From Thermoleophilaceae bacterium (GTDB taxonomy: Bacteria; Actinomycetota; Thermoleophilia; Solirubrobacterales; JACPNS01): a stretch of DNA of 18,513 nucleotides. This document shows, one piece after another, positions 1 through 7,208 of the stretch; the stretch's first letter is position 1; every line of letters begins with the position of its first letter. Where the stretch lies: assembly GCA_016463365.1 (NCBI GenBank), contig JAEMRJ010000035.1, positions 1-18,513 of the forward strand. Reading direction: 5' to 3'. The notes beneath the pieces are model-generated. The model searched no databases, was not told the DNA's origin, and saw only the letters and a program-made list of their open reading frames with translations. The position numbers and the translations under genes are program-made.

Positions 1-5
1 GGTCC

Positions 6-1136
6 ATGACTGAGCTGACACAGACCGCACTCGGCACCTGGAGCGGCGGCAAATACATGCACTTCGGCGCAGAACTCGAGCACGACAGACTCGTATCCCT
101 GCTGCGCCCGGGAAATGGAATCGACAGTTTGATCACCGCCGACGCTTACGGCGCGGGCGGCGCCGATGAGCTGACCGGCGAGGCGATTGTCGGCCTGCCC
201 CGCGAGAGCTACAACCTGGTCGGCGCCGTCGGCCACGACTTCTACGAAGGCGAGCGCCACGGCGCAAAAGGCTTTCAGCGCTTCACTGACCCGGCGCTGC
301 GTGGCGAAGACGCCTACGCCGACTACCTGAAGATGGCCACAGAGAAGAGCCTCGAGCGCATCGGGGTCGACCGGTTCGACCTGCTGATGCTGCACAACCC
401 CGACCGCACCGGGTACACCAGCCAGGCAGTCTGGGACGGTATGACCGCGCTGAAAGACGCCGGCCTCACGCGCATGATCGGCGTCGCTCCCGGCCCCGCC
501 AACGGCTTCACGCTCGACATCATCGACTGTTTCGAGCGCTTTGGCGACGTGATCGACTGGAGCATGATCATCCTCAATCCCTTCGAGCCCTGGCCCGGCG
601 AGCTGGTGCTGCCGGCGGCCGAAAAATATGACGTCAAGCTGATCACGCGCGTCACAGACTTCGGCGGGATCTTCCACGGCGACGTCAAACCCGGGCATCA
701 GTTCGCCGACTGGGACCACCGCAAGTTCAGGCCCGAAGGCTGGGTCGAGCAGGGCAACGAAAAGCTCGCCGCGGCAATGCCGATTGCCGAGAAGTACGGC
801 CTGACGCCGTTGCAGCTCGCTTCGTGGTGGAACCTCGCCCACCCGGCTGTCGAGTGCGTCGTCCCGACACTGATCGAAGAGGTCGACGGGCTCAGGAGCG
901 CCGAGGACAAGCGCGCAGATCTAGCCGCTGTGAGCGGCGAGAATCCGCTGACCGCAGAAGATGTCGCAGCGCTGCGCGCGATCGGCGACAACACCAACTG
1001 CATGGTCCTGAAGGGCGGATCTCCCGACAACGCGGGCGAGATCGTCGCCGACAGCTGGCCGATCGACGAGCCGCTGCGAGAGCTTGCCTCGCGCTGGCAG
1101 ATCGAACCAGAGCGCGAGCTCGTCCAGAATCACTGA
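6..1136 (+). CDS. Aldo/keto reductase-family protein lacking the catalytic Lys
   Basis: The 376-residue product has the aldo/keto reductase (TIM-barrel NAD(P)H oxidoreductase) layout. The ADAYGAG segment carries the Asp46 and Tyr48 equivalents of the catalytic tetrad, LERIGVDRFDLLMLHNPD ends beta-4 with His130, and a C-terminal block (LTPLQLASWWNLAHPAV, then VVPTLIEEVDGL) resembles the usual cofactor-side region. Where family members normally have a T-K-x-G strand with the tetrad Lys, this protein reads LVGAVG (residues 71-76), so Ala74 sits at the Lys position. It is also longer than the usual 280-330 residues. ATG at 6 is the first start visible and only five bases precede it, so its promoter lies outside the window. 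It may be a sugar or ketone reductase, or a non-canonical AKR; the substrate is unknown. The family call is firm, the activity is not. Confidence 0.85.
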   Translation: MTELTQTALGTWSGGKYMHFGAELEHDRLVSLLRPGNGIDSLITADAYGAGGADELTGEAIVGLPRESYNLVGAVGHDFYEGERHGAKGFQRFTDPALRGEDAYADYLKMATEKSLERIGVDRFDLLMLHNPDRTGYTSQAVWDGMTALKDAGLTRMIGVAPGPANGFTLDIIDCFERFGDVIDWSMIILNPFEPWPGELVLPAAEKYDVKLITRVTDFGGIFHGDVKPGHQFADWDHRKFRPEGWVEQGNEKLAAAMPIAEKYGLTPLQLASWWNLAHPAVECVVPTLIEEVDGLRSAEDKRADLAAVSGENPLTAEDVAALRAIGDNTNCMVLKGGSPDNAGEIVADSWPIDEPLRELASRWQIEPERELVQNH

Positions 1137-1148
1137 GCAGCGTTCAAG

Positions 1149-1162
1149 TGCCGCGCGCGGCA
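1149..1162. promoter_or_regulatory. 14-bp perfect palindrome between AKR and lipoprotein genes
   Basis: TGCCGCGCGCGGCA is a perfect inverted repeat inside the 42-nt gap between the reductase stop and the first lipoprotein start. It could be a protein-binding site or a short hairpin. There is no U-tract, so a rho-independent terminator is not supported. Short GC palindromes arise easily in G+C-rich DNA. Confidence 0.25.
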
Positions 1163-1178
1163 TGACGAATAACTCTTC

Positions 1179-2075
1179 ATGGCCCGTTTTCATCGCCCAG
1201 TTGCCGGCGCGCTGATCGCGCTCGTAGCGGTGCTCGCTCTTTCCGGATGCAACTGGAAGGGCGAAGGCAAGAATGTGGCTGCTGCGATCGTCGCGACCGC
1301 TGCGGTCAAGTCGCGCTCGTTCAACGGTTCGTTGAAGATGGACATGAGTCAGATGAAGGGCATGACCGGATCGACAGGCGCCAGCACGACCACCCCCGGG
1401 TCAATGACCATGACCTTCAGCGGTGCGATCGACGAAACGGACCCGGCCAGGCCGAAGATGTTGATGAAGATGACTGCCGAGGGCCAGGACTCGACGATGG
1501 TCGCGCCGGGCGACGGCAAGTTCTACTTCACCTCGGGCGGCGAGAGCTACTACATGCCGATCGACGCAAGCGCTGCGCAGAAGCAGACGATCGACCCGCA
1601 GCGCATCTATGTGGCGCTCGGCGACGCGGTCGGAAACTTCCAGAAATCTGCCTCGATCACCAACGCTCAGGGCAAGTCGGTCGACACGATCGCCGCGACC
1701 GTCAGCAAGAAGAAGCTCTGCGGACCGGTGCTCGACGCGTTCGGCGAGGCGATGAACCAGTCGACCGGTCTTTCTGGCGGGCTGGGCGGGGCCGGTAGCT
1801 CCGGGAGCCTGAACAAGAGCGGCAAGAAGATGATGCAGACCTTCTGCCAGACAATGCTGAAGTCCGACCCGCGCGTCTGGTTCGGGATCGACGGCGGAAA
1901 GCTGACCGACGTCGAGCTGACCGCCCAGCTGATGATTCCGTTCGCCGGACCGATGGGCATCGAGGTTCAGTACCACGAGTTCAACCAGGACAAGCCGCAG
2001 GGCGAGTTTGTTGCCCCGAAGGGTGCTTCACCGATGAATATCACCCAACCCGCAACACCCACCACTACGCTCTAG
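1179..2075 (+). CDS. Secreted lipoprotein, LppX/LprAFG-like (tandem copy 1)
   Basis: The 298-residue product begins with a lipoprotein signal: basic MARFHRP, a hydrophobic core and lipobox LSGC, with Cys24 as the predicted lipidated residue. The mature part resembles actinobacterial LppX/LprAFG or LolA-like lipoproteins, which form a half-barrel that holds lipid. It has a K-S-R-S-F-N-G strand, a DPARPKMLM block, GDGKFYFTSGGESYYMPI and FGIDGGKLTDVELT. Cys181 (KKLCG) and Cys223 (QTFCQ) match two cysteines in the next gene's product and may form a disulfide. A Gly/Ser-rich loop (about 196-212) is unique to this copy. No Shine-Dalgarno or well-placed -10 is visible before ATG 1179; the start was chosen by the signal peptide. 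It could be co-transcribed with the upstream reductase. The lipoprotein call is secure, the family call moderate and the ligand unknown. Confidence 0.8.
   Translation: MARFHRPVAGALIALVAVLALSGCNWKGEGKNVAAAIVATAAVKSRSFNGSLKMDMSQMKGMTGSTGASTTTPGSMTMTFSGAIDETDPARPKMLMKMTAEGQDSTMVAPGDGKFYFTSGGESYYMPIDASAAQKQTIDPQRIYVALGDAVGNFQKSASITNAQGKSVDTIAATVSKKKLCGPVLDAFGEAMNQSTGLSGGLGGAGSSGSLNKSGKKMMQTFCQTMLKSDPRVWFGIDGGKLTDVELTAQLMIPFAGPMGIEVQYHEFNQDKPQGEFVAPKGASPMNITQPATPTTTL
2066..2071 (+). promoter_or_regulatory. -10 hexamer TACGCT for leaderless lipoprotein 2
   Basis: TACGCT ends 7 nt before ATG 2079, so transcription would start at or next to the A of the start codon. The hexamer lies inside the last codons of the upstream lipoprotein gene. 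No convincing -35 is seen. Confidence 0.55.
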
Positions 2076-2078
2076 TCC

Positions 2079-2990
2079 ATGCAAGGACGCCGCAGGGCCA
2101 GTCGCACCGCCGCCCTTGTCGCGCTGGCGACATCCGCAGTCATATTTGCCGCAGTGTTCTCCGGCTGTTCCTGGCTTGGCAAGGGCATGGAAGTCTCGGA
2201 TGCCTACAAGAAGGCCAACGAGGCAAAGTCCGGTGCCTTCTACACAGAGTTCTCGGCTTCCGCCCCCAAGACGCGCCGCCAGGAAGTACTCGAGGAGTTC
2301 TATTCGATGACCGGCGCCTGGGACAACACCGATCCAGCGCACCCGAAGTCGCGCATGGAGGTGACAGTCGACGGTGAGACGTTCAAGTACATCGAACCCG
2401 GCAACGGCCGGGTCTATTTCTCGTACGACGGTGAGACCGACTACGTGAAGCTCGGCGCCAAGGATCGTCCGCGTACGAAGAACACTTCAAACAAGTTCAT
2501 CAATGCGATCGCGCGCGCTGTCGTCAACTTCCGCGACGCACCTGCCGTGACAAACGGCGTCGGGCAGCCGATTCCGGCAATCGCCGCGGACGTCAGCCGC
2601 GTGAAGCTCTGCGGAATTTCGTTGCGCCAGGCGGTCCGCTCGATCAACAACTCGTCGCTCGTGCGCAATGAAGTCGGCGTGCGGATCACCAGGCGCGAAA
2701 CCCGCGAAGCCGCAAACCTGTGCGTGAAGTCGTTCCCGACGTCGCCGCAGCTCACCTTCGGAATCGACAACGGCCTGCTGACTGACTACCGGCTCCAAGG
2801 AACGGTCCGCGACGGCAAGCGAATCGTCGACGTCAACTGGAAGCTCCAGCTCACCGGCCTGAACCAACCGCAGACCGGCTTCATCCCGCCGAAGGCCAGC
2901 TCGAAAGGCAAGCGCCGCGAGCTGCGCGCAAGCGTGAGGGCAGCCGGGCACGACATCGACAACCTGATCGAGTCGATCCCCGCTCCGTAA
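2079..2990 (+). CDS. Secreted lipoprotein, LppX/LprAFG-like (tandem copy 2)
   Basis: The 303-residue product has an Arg-rich n-region (MQGRRRASR), a hydrophobic core and lipobox FSGC, with Cys30 as the lipidation site. It is a paralogue of the preceding gene's product. Matching blocks run in the same order: NTDPAHPKSRMEVT, PGNGRVYFSYDGETDYVKL, VVNFRDAPAVTNG, VSRVKLCG, then PQLTFGIDNGLLTDYRL and GFIPPK near the C-terminus. Cys178 and Cys215 correspond to the Cys pair of copy 1. It lacks the Gly/Ser loop of copy 1 but has a basic C-terminal tail. It starts 3 nt after the previous stop, yet carries its own leaderless-type -10, so it can be expressed as part of an operon or alone. It probably binds a hydrophobic ligand at the cell surface; that is inference from family resemblance. 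Confidence 0.8.
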   Translation: MQGRRRASRTAALVALATSAVIFAAVFSGCSWLGKGMEVSDAYKKANEAKSGAFYTEFSASAPKTRRQEVLEEFYSMTGAWDNTDPAHPKSRMEVTVDGETFKYIEPGNGRVYFSYDGETDYVKLGAKDRPRTKNTSNKFINAIARAVVNFRDAPAVTNGVGQPIPAIAADVSRVKLCGISLRQAVRSINNSSLVRNEVGVRITRRETREAANLCVKSFPTSPQLTFGIDNGLLTDYRLQGTVRDGKRIVDVNWKLQLTGLNQPQTGFIPPKASSKGKRRELRASVRAAGHDIDNLIESIPAP

Positions 2991-2996
2991 TTGACG

Positions 2997-3002
2997 TAGA
3001 TT
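2997..3002 (+). promoter_or_regulatory. -10 hexamer TAGATT for leaderless MFS gene
   Basis: TAGATT ends 6 nt before GTG 3009, which fits a transcript beginning at the start codon. It lies in the 18-nt gap after the lipoprotein stop codon. No Shine-Dalgarno sequence is present. Confidence 0.6.
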
Positions 3003-3008
3003 GAGGCG

Positions 3009-4460
3009 GTGCCGCTGCGCCTGAACACCGCCACGGGTAGATGGGTGGTCGTGGCGACTGTCCTTGGTTCGACGATGGTGTTTCTCGACGCCACCGTCGT
3101 GAACGTCGCGCTGCCGACGATCGGTCGCGAGTTCGACGCCGGCATCTCCGAGCTGCAGTGGGTGCTCAACGGCTACCTGCTCTCGCTGGCCGCGCTGATT
3201 CTTCTGGGCGGGTCGCTCGGCGACCGCTTTGGTCGCAGGCGAATCTTCGTGCTTGGTGCGATCTGGTTCACGGCGGCATCCGTGCTCTGCGGCCTGGCAC
3301 CGACCGGCGAGTGGCTGATCGCGGGCCGCGTCCTTCAGGGCGTCGGTGGCGCGCTGCTCACGCCCGGGAGCCTCGCGATCATCGAGGCCGGGTTCGTGCG
3401 CGAAGACCGCGGTCGAGCGATCGGCATCTGGTCTGGCCTGGCCGGCGTTTCAACGGCGATCGGTCCGCCTCTCGGAGGGTGGCTGATCGACGTGCTCAGC
3501 TGGCGCGCGGTGTTTTTCTTGAATGTGCCGCTCGGGATCCTCGTGGTGATCCTTGCGCTGCGCCATGTTCCGGAGTCTCGCGACGAATCGCTCGAGGGCT
3601 CGATTGACTACGCGGGCGCCGGGCTGGCGGTCGTCGCGCTGGGCGCGATTTCGTGGGCGTTGATCGAAGGTCCGGCGCGTGGATTCGACGAACCGACGGT
3701 GCTCGCCGGACTGACCGTCGGATTGTTGTCAGTCGCGCTGTTTCTCGTGCGTGAGCGGCGCGCGGCCGAGCCCATGCTTCCGCTGGAGCTTTTCCGATCG
3801 CGCACATTTTCTGCGGCGAACATGATCACGTTCGTTGTCTACGGGGCGTTCGGCGGAGCGCTCTTTCTGCTCAGTGTGCTGCTCCAGACGGCGCTTGGAT
3901 ACTCGCCGCTTGTAGCTGGTCTGGCGACCCTGCCCGTCACCTTCATCATGTTGCTCTTCAGCGCCCGCTCGGGTGCGGTGGCCCAGAGAATCGGGCCGCG
4001 ACTGCCGCTGACGCTCGGACCCCTCGTGCTGGCGGCGTCACTGCTGTTGATGCATTCGATCGACGTCGATTCGAGCTACCTGACAGGCGTGCTGCCGCCG
4101 GTGATCCTGCTTTCGGCCGGGCTGGTGATCGTCGTCGCCCCGGTGACGGCAACGACGCTCGCATCGGCGCCCGATGAGCGCGCGGGGGTGGCGTCGGCGG
4201 TGAGCAACGCCGTCTCGCGCACAGGCCAGCTGTTTGCGATCGCACTGCTTCCGGCGATCGGCGGGCTGCAGGGCGCCGAGTACGAAGATCCCGACGCGAT
4301 CGTCTCAGCGTTTCAGACGGCAGTGCTGTTTGCTGCTGCACTCTGCGCACTGGGTGCGGCCATCGCATGGCGGATGATCGACAACGACTGCCTGCACGGC
4401 GAAAAGGTCAGCGCCCGGGCACCTGGTCCTGCTCGTCGTTCCGGAAGCGTTGCCGACTGA
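3009..4460 (+). CDS. MFS drug exporter, DHA2 (EmrB/QacA) family
   Basis: The 483-residue integral membrane protein is of the usual DHA2 size (14 predicted membrane helices). Motif D1 is LDATVVNVALPTI (residues 26-38). Motif A is GGSLGDRFGRRR (67-78). The antiporter motif C region is LAGVSTAIGPPLGGWLID. Such proteins use the proton gradient to expel drugs or other amphipathic compounds. GTG 3009 is chosen because a -10 hexamer lies 6 nt upstream and the protein begins one short basic segment before helix 1. The gene converges on the YihY-like gene and the two coding regions overlap by 53 bp, so the hydrophilic tail (SARAPGPARRSGSVAD) is encoded opposite the partner's C-terminus. No regulator gene is adjacent and the substrate cannot be deduced. 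Confidence 0.93.
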   Translation: MPLRLNTATGRWVVVATVLGSTMVFLDATVVNVALPTIGREFDAGISELQWVLNGYLLSLAALILLGGSLGDRFGRRRIFVLGAIWFTAASVLCGLAPTGEWLIAGRVLQGVGGALLTPGSLAIIEAGFVREDRGRAIGIWSGLAGVSTAIGPPLGGWLIDVLSWRAVFFLNVPLGILVVILALRHVPESRDESLEGSIDYAGAGLAVVALGAISWALIEGPARGFDEPTVLAGLTVGLLSVALFLVRERRAAEPMLPLELFRSRTFSAANMITFVVYGAFGGALFLLSVLLQTALGYSPLVAGLATLPVTFIMLLFSARSGAVAQRIGPRLPLTLGPLVLAASLLLMHSIDVDSSYLTGVLPPVILLSAGLVIVVAPVTATTLASAPDERAGVASAVSNAVSRTGQLFAIALLPAIGGLQGAEYEDPDAIVSAFQTAVLFAAALCALGAAIAWRMIDNDCLHGEKVSARAPGPARRSGSVAD

Positions 4461-5319
4461 AGGCGCCGTAGCCGTGTGCCTTTTTGTAGCGACGGAGCTC
4501 GTTGTCGAATTCAAGCCCGAGCAGCACGGCGACGTTCGAGAGATAGAGCCAGATGAAGAAGATCGCGACGCTCGCGAGGCTTCCGAACACTTTGTTGAAC
4601 TGGCCGAAGTTGTCCACCCAGTAGCTGAACAGCGCTGAAGCGATCAGCCAGAGCACCAGCGCCAGCAGGGTGCCGGACGTGGCGAAGCGAAAGCGGGTCT
4701 TCTCGAAGTTCGGCCCCAGGCTGTAGAGGATCCCGAGCGCAGTCAGGAAGAGCAGCAGCACGATCGGCCATTTGACGGTGCCCCAGCCGCCGATCGAGTC
4801 GCCGTCAAAACCGGTTGCATTCGTGAACTGTTCGGCGATCGGACCGGTCATGACGATTGCGAAAGCCGTCATGACCGCCAGGACCATGAGCAGCAGCGTC
4901 AGGCCCAGCCGCAGCGGGATGGTCACGAAGAACCGGCGCGTTTCTTCGACGCCGAGGATCACTCCGGATGCGCGGATGAAAGCCCCGATGTAGCTGGAAG
5001 CCGAGTAGATCGCGACCATCAGTCCGAGGAACAGGGCGGTGGTCGCTGCGCCCGCTTCGCCCTGAACGTTCTTGACCGCCGAGAGCAGGATCTCGCGCGC
5101 TGGGCCCTCGGGAAGATCGTTGAAGGTGTCGATGATCGCGTCCGTGGTGCCAAAGCCGACGAGCCCGAGAATCGAGACCAGCGCCAGCAGCCCGGGAAAG
5201 ATCGAGAGCACCGAGTAGTAGGTCAGCGCGGCGGCCCAGTCGGTCAGGTGGTGGTCGCCGAAGCGCCCGATCGCCAGATCGAGCTGTTCGAAGACCGCCT
5301 TTGCGCGCTTTTTGAACAT
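4408..5319 (-). CDS. YihY/BrkB family inner membrane protein
   Basis: The 303-residue protein matches the YihY/virulence factor BrkB family (once misnamed ribonuclease BN). It has about six membrane helices and the family signatures LTYYSVLSIFPGLLALVS (residues 32-49), SSYIGAFIRASGVILGVEETR and, near the end, FNKVFGSLASVAIFFIWLYLSN followed by LLGLEFDNEL. The molecular function is not established; envelope transport or lipid roles have been proposed for relatives. The start is ATG 5319, 19 nt after the cobyric acid synthase stop. A weak -10-like AAGTAT ends 6 nt upstream (5326-5331 on the minus strand), so both co-transcription and a leaderless transcript are possible. The 3' end overlaps the MFS gene tail to tail by 53 bp. 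Confidence 0.9.
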   Translation of the reverse strand: MFKKRAKAVFEQLDLAIGRFGDHHLTDWAAALTYYSVLSIFPGLLALVSILGLVGFGTTDAIIDTFNDLPEGPAREILLSAVKNVQGEAGAATTALFLGLMVAIYSASSYIGAFIRASGVILGVEETRRFFVTIPLRLGLTLLLMVLAVMTAFAIVMTGPIAEQFTNATGFDGDSIGGWGTVKWPIVLLLFLTALGILYSLGPNFEKTRFRFATSGTLLALVLWLIASALFSYWVDNFGQFNKVFGSLASVAIFFIWLYLSNVAVLLGLEFDNELRRYKKAHGYGAFSRQRFRNDEQDQVPGR

Positions 5320-5338
5320 GGGTGGATACTTGCCGACG

Positions 5339-6754
5339 CTACGGAGCGATCAACGCGAGGATTGCGTCGAGGTCGATGTGGGGTTCGACGTCTGAAGCGA
5401 GTGCGTCGAGCACGGCGTCGAGATCTGCTGCCGGCGCGGACCCGAGGACGACCTCGGTGAAGCCGGGATTCTCGAACAGCCCGTGCAGGTAGACCGCGAG
5501 CACCGGTCCGGAGGCGAAGCCGAGCCCATCCGGCAGTGCGGCATCGAGTCCCGCGCCGGCCTCGCTCATGCCGTGACGGATCTCATAGCCCGAGACGCGC
5601 ACGCCTGAAATCCCCGACCAGGGCTCCGGCAGGTCGGCGAAGACGGCTTCGCGGGCGTTGACCGTTTTGTCTTCTGCGAGCGTGGTGACCAACGGGAGAA
5701 AACCGATCCCCTCGCAGTCGCCGCCCTCAAGCCCGGACGGGTCGATGAGGGCTGCGCCGAGCATCTGCATTCCGCCGCAGATCGCGAGCAGTCGCCCGCC
5801 GGTCGCAACGCGCAACGCGAGCGCGCGGTCAAAGCGGCCGGCGCGCAGCCACGCAAGATCTGCGCCGACGTTCTTTGAGCCGGGAAGGATGACGAGATCT
5901 GCGCCCTCGATCTGATCGGGCGTAGATGCCCAGACGATTTCAGCGACCGGATCGAGCACCTTGAATTCGTCGACGTTTGACGCCGCCGGATATCGCACGA
6001 TCGCGACGCGCGGCGCGCCGGCGGGCGCAGGACCTGCCGGTGCTGCGACGCCGTCCTCGTCGGGTAGCCCATGAGCGAGCCATGGAACGACGCCCAGAAC
6101 CGGCACGCCGGTGCGATCTTCGAGCAGCTGGGGCCCCGGCGCAAGCAGCGCCGCATCGCCGCGAAAGCGATTGAGGATGAAGCCTTTGATCCGTGCACGG
6201 TCTGGCTCTTCGAGCAACGACCAGGTGCCATAGAGGTGCGCGAACGCCCCGCCGCGGTTGATGTCCGCAACCAGCAGCACGCTGGCATCGGCTTCGCGCG
6301 CGACATGCATGTTGGCGAGGTCGACGTCGTAGAGGTTGATTTCGGCCGGGCTGCCTGCGCCTTCGGCGATCACGACGTCGTGCTCGTCTATCAGTGCATG
6401 CAGCGATTCGTCGATCGCGCCGCGCAGCATCGGCGCCCGCTCACGCCACTCAGTGGCAGAAATCGCGCGGTCGTGCCTGCCCAGCAGCACGACCTGGCTG
6501 GATGTCTGCGACTCCGGTTTGACCAGCACCGGGTTCATGCGCACGTCCGGCTCAACGCCGGCAGCCCGCGCCTGGAGGAACTGCGCCACGCCGATCTCGC
6601 CGCCGCTGACGGCCCGCGCGTTGTTGCTCATGTTCACGCTCTTGAACGGCGCAACATCGATTCCGCGGCGCGCGATCAGCCGCGCAAGCGCCGTGGTGAG
6701 CAGGCTCTTTCCGGCCCAGCTGGAGGTGCCTTGGATCATCAGTGCTCGGGCCAT
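5339..6754 (-). CDS. cobQ: Cobyric acid synthase (glutamine-hydrolysing)
   Basis: The protein amidates adenosylcobyrinic acid a,c-diamide at four side chains to make cobyric acid, using ATP and glutamine (coenzyme B12 pathway, cytoplasm). The 471 residues split into an N-terminal dethiobiotin-synthetase-like ATPase part (MIQGTSSWAGKS P-loop, then FKSVNMSNNARAV, IAEGAGSPAEINL, ADINRGGAFAHLYG) and a C-terminal class I glutaminase part. The glutaminase part shows the Cys nucleophile in LLAICGGMQMLG (Cys326), the GYEIRHG motif and the His of YLHGLFEN (His424). The frame is open upstream to 6898, but that extension overlaps the divergent channel gene and lacks family resemblance, so ATG 6754 (MARALMIQG) is chosen; ATG 6769 is possible. 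No Shine-Dalgarno or -10 is well placed. No other B12 gene is in the window. Confidence 0.93.
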   Translation of the reverse strand: MARALMIQGTSSWAGKSLLTTALARLIARRGIDVAPFKSVNMSNNARAVSGGEIGVAQFLQARAAGVEPDVRMNPVLVKPESQTSSQVVLLGRHDRAISATEWRERAPMLRGAIDESLHALIDEHDVVIAEGAGSPAEINLYDVDLANMHVAREADASVLLVADINRGGAFAHLYGTWSLLEEPDRARIKGFILNRFRGDAALLAPGPQLLEDRTGVPVLGVVPWLAHGLPDEDGVAAPAGPAPAGAPRVAIVRYPAASNVDEFKVLDPVAEIVWASTPDQIEGADLVILPGSKNVGADLAWLRAGRFDRALALRVATGGRLLAICGGMQMLGAALIDPSGLEGGDCEGIGFLPLVTTLAEDKTVNAREAVFADLPEPWSGISGVRVSGYEIRHGMSEAGAGLDAALPDGLGFASGPVLAVYLHGLFENPGFTEVVLGSAPAADLDAVLDALASDVEPHIDLDAILALIAP

Positions 6755-6800
6755 CGGGCTGCCGATCATCGCACGCGGAATTGGCGACAGGCGCTCTACG

Positions 6801-6806
6801 TAGTCT
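6801..6806 (+). promoter_or_regulatory. -10 hexamer TAGTCT for leaderless channel gene
   Basis: TAGTCT ends 6 nt before GTG 6813 in the short divergent region shared with cobQ. It supports GTG 6813 as both the transcription and translation start. Confidence 0.55.
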
Positions 6807-6812
6807 GAGCGC

Positions 6813-7208
6813 GTGTACTTCTGGATCATCACCCTGCGTAAAGCGCTCAAGCAGCCGGAGGCGCGCGGCGCACTGCGCTCGGCCGCGCTGCTGGTCACGA
6901 CTGGCGTGATCTTCTACATGATCGTGGAGGGGTGGACCTTCGTCGACGCGCTCTACTTCAGTGTCACGACGCTGACGACAGTCGGTTTCGGCAACCCCGC
7001 ACCGTCGACTGACCTCGGCAAGCTCTTCACGGTCTTCTTCGTGCTCAGCGGCGTCGGGATGTTCCTTGCCGTGATAAATGCGGTGGGCAAGGCCGCAGTT
7101 CAGGCGCAGGTCACGTCACCGAAGTTTGCTGCGCGCGCCAAGCGTCGCGCCGGTCAGGCAGATGACGGTTCTGGCATGTCCGGCGAGTCGGTCGACGACG
7201 AGGCCTGA
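6813..7208 (+). CDS. Two-TM potassium channel-like protein
   Basis: This is a small 131-residue single-pore subunit of the Ion_trans_2 type: TM1 (about residues 22-38), a pore helix (VDALYFSVTTL, about 44-54), selectivity filter TVGFG (56-60), then TM2 (about 71-90). Four such subunits would form a potassium-selective pore in the membrane. The filter is followed by Asn61 where channels most often have Asp (TVGYGD). The cytoplasmic tail is short and charged, and no RCK/TrkA ligand domain follows, so gating is unknown. GTG 6813 is chosen from the well-placed -10 hexamer; no Shine-Dalgarno is present. It is divergent from cobQ and its last 55 bp overlap the convergent AI-2E gene. The channel fold is well supported; ion selectivity is inferred. 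Confidence 0.87.
   Translation: MYFWIITLRKALKQPEARGALRSAALLVTTGVIFYMIVEGWTFVDALYFSVTTLTTVGFGNPAPSTDLGKLFTVFFVLSGVGMFLAVINAVGKAAVQAQVTSPKFAARAKRRAGQADDGSGMSGESVDDEA

Noticed and set aside
6071..6808. Long open frame opposite cobQ (245 codons)
   Set aside because: It is a high-G+C shadow frame with an Arg/His/Ala-rich product and no recognisable motif, fully inside a well-supported gene.
6755..6898. N-terminal extension of cobyric acid synthase to 6898
   Set aside because: It overlaps the start of the divergent channel gene and adds a sequence with no family resemblance before the conserved MIQGTSSWAGKS.
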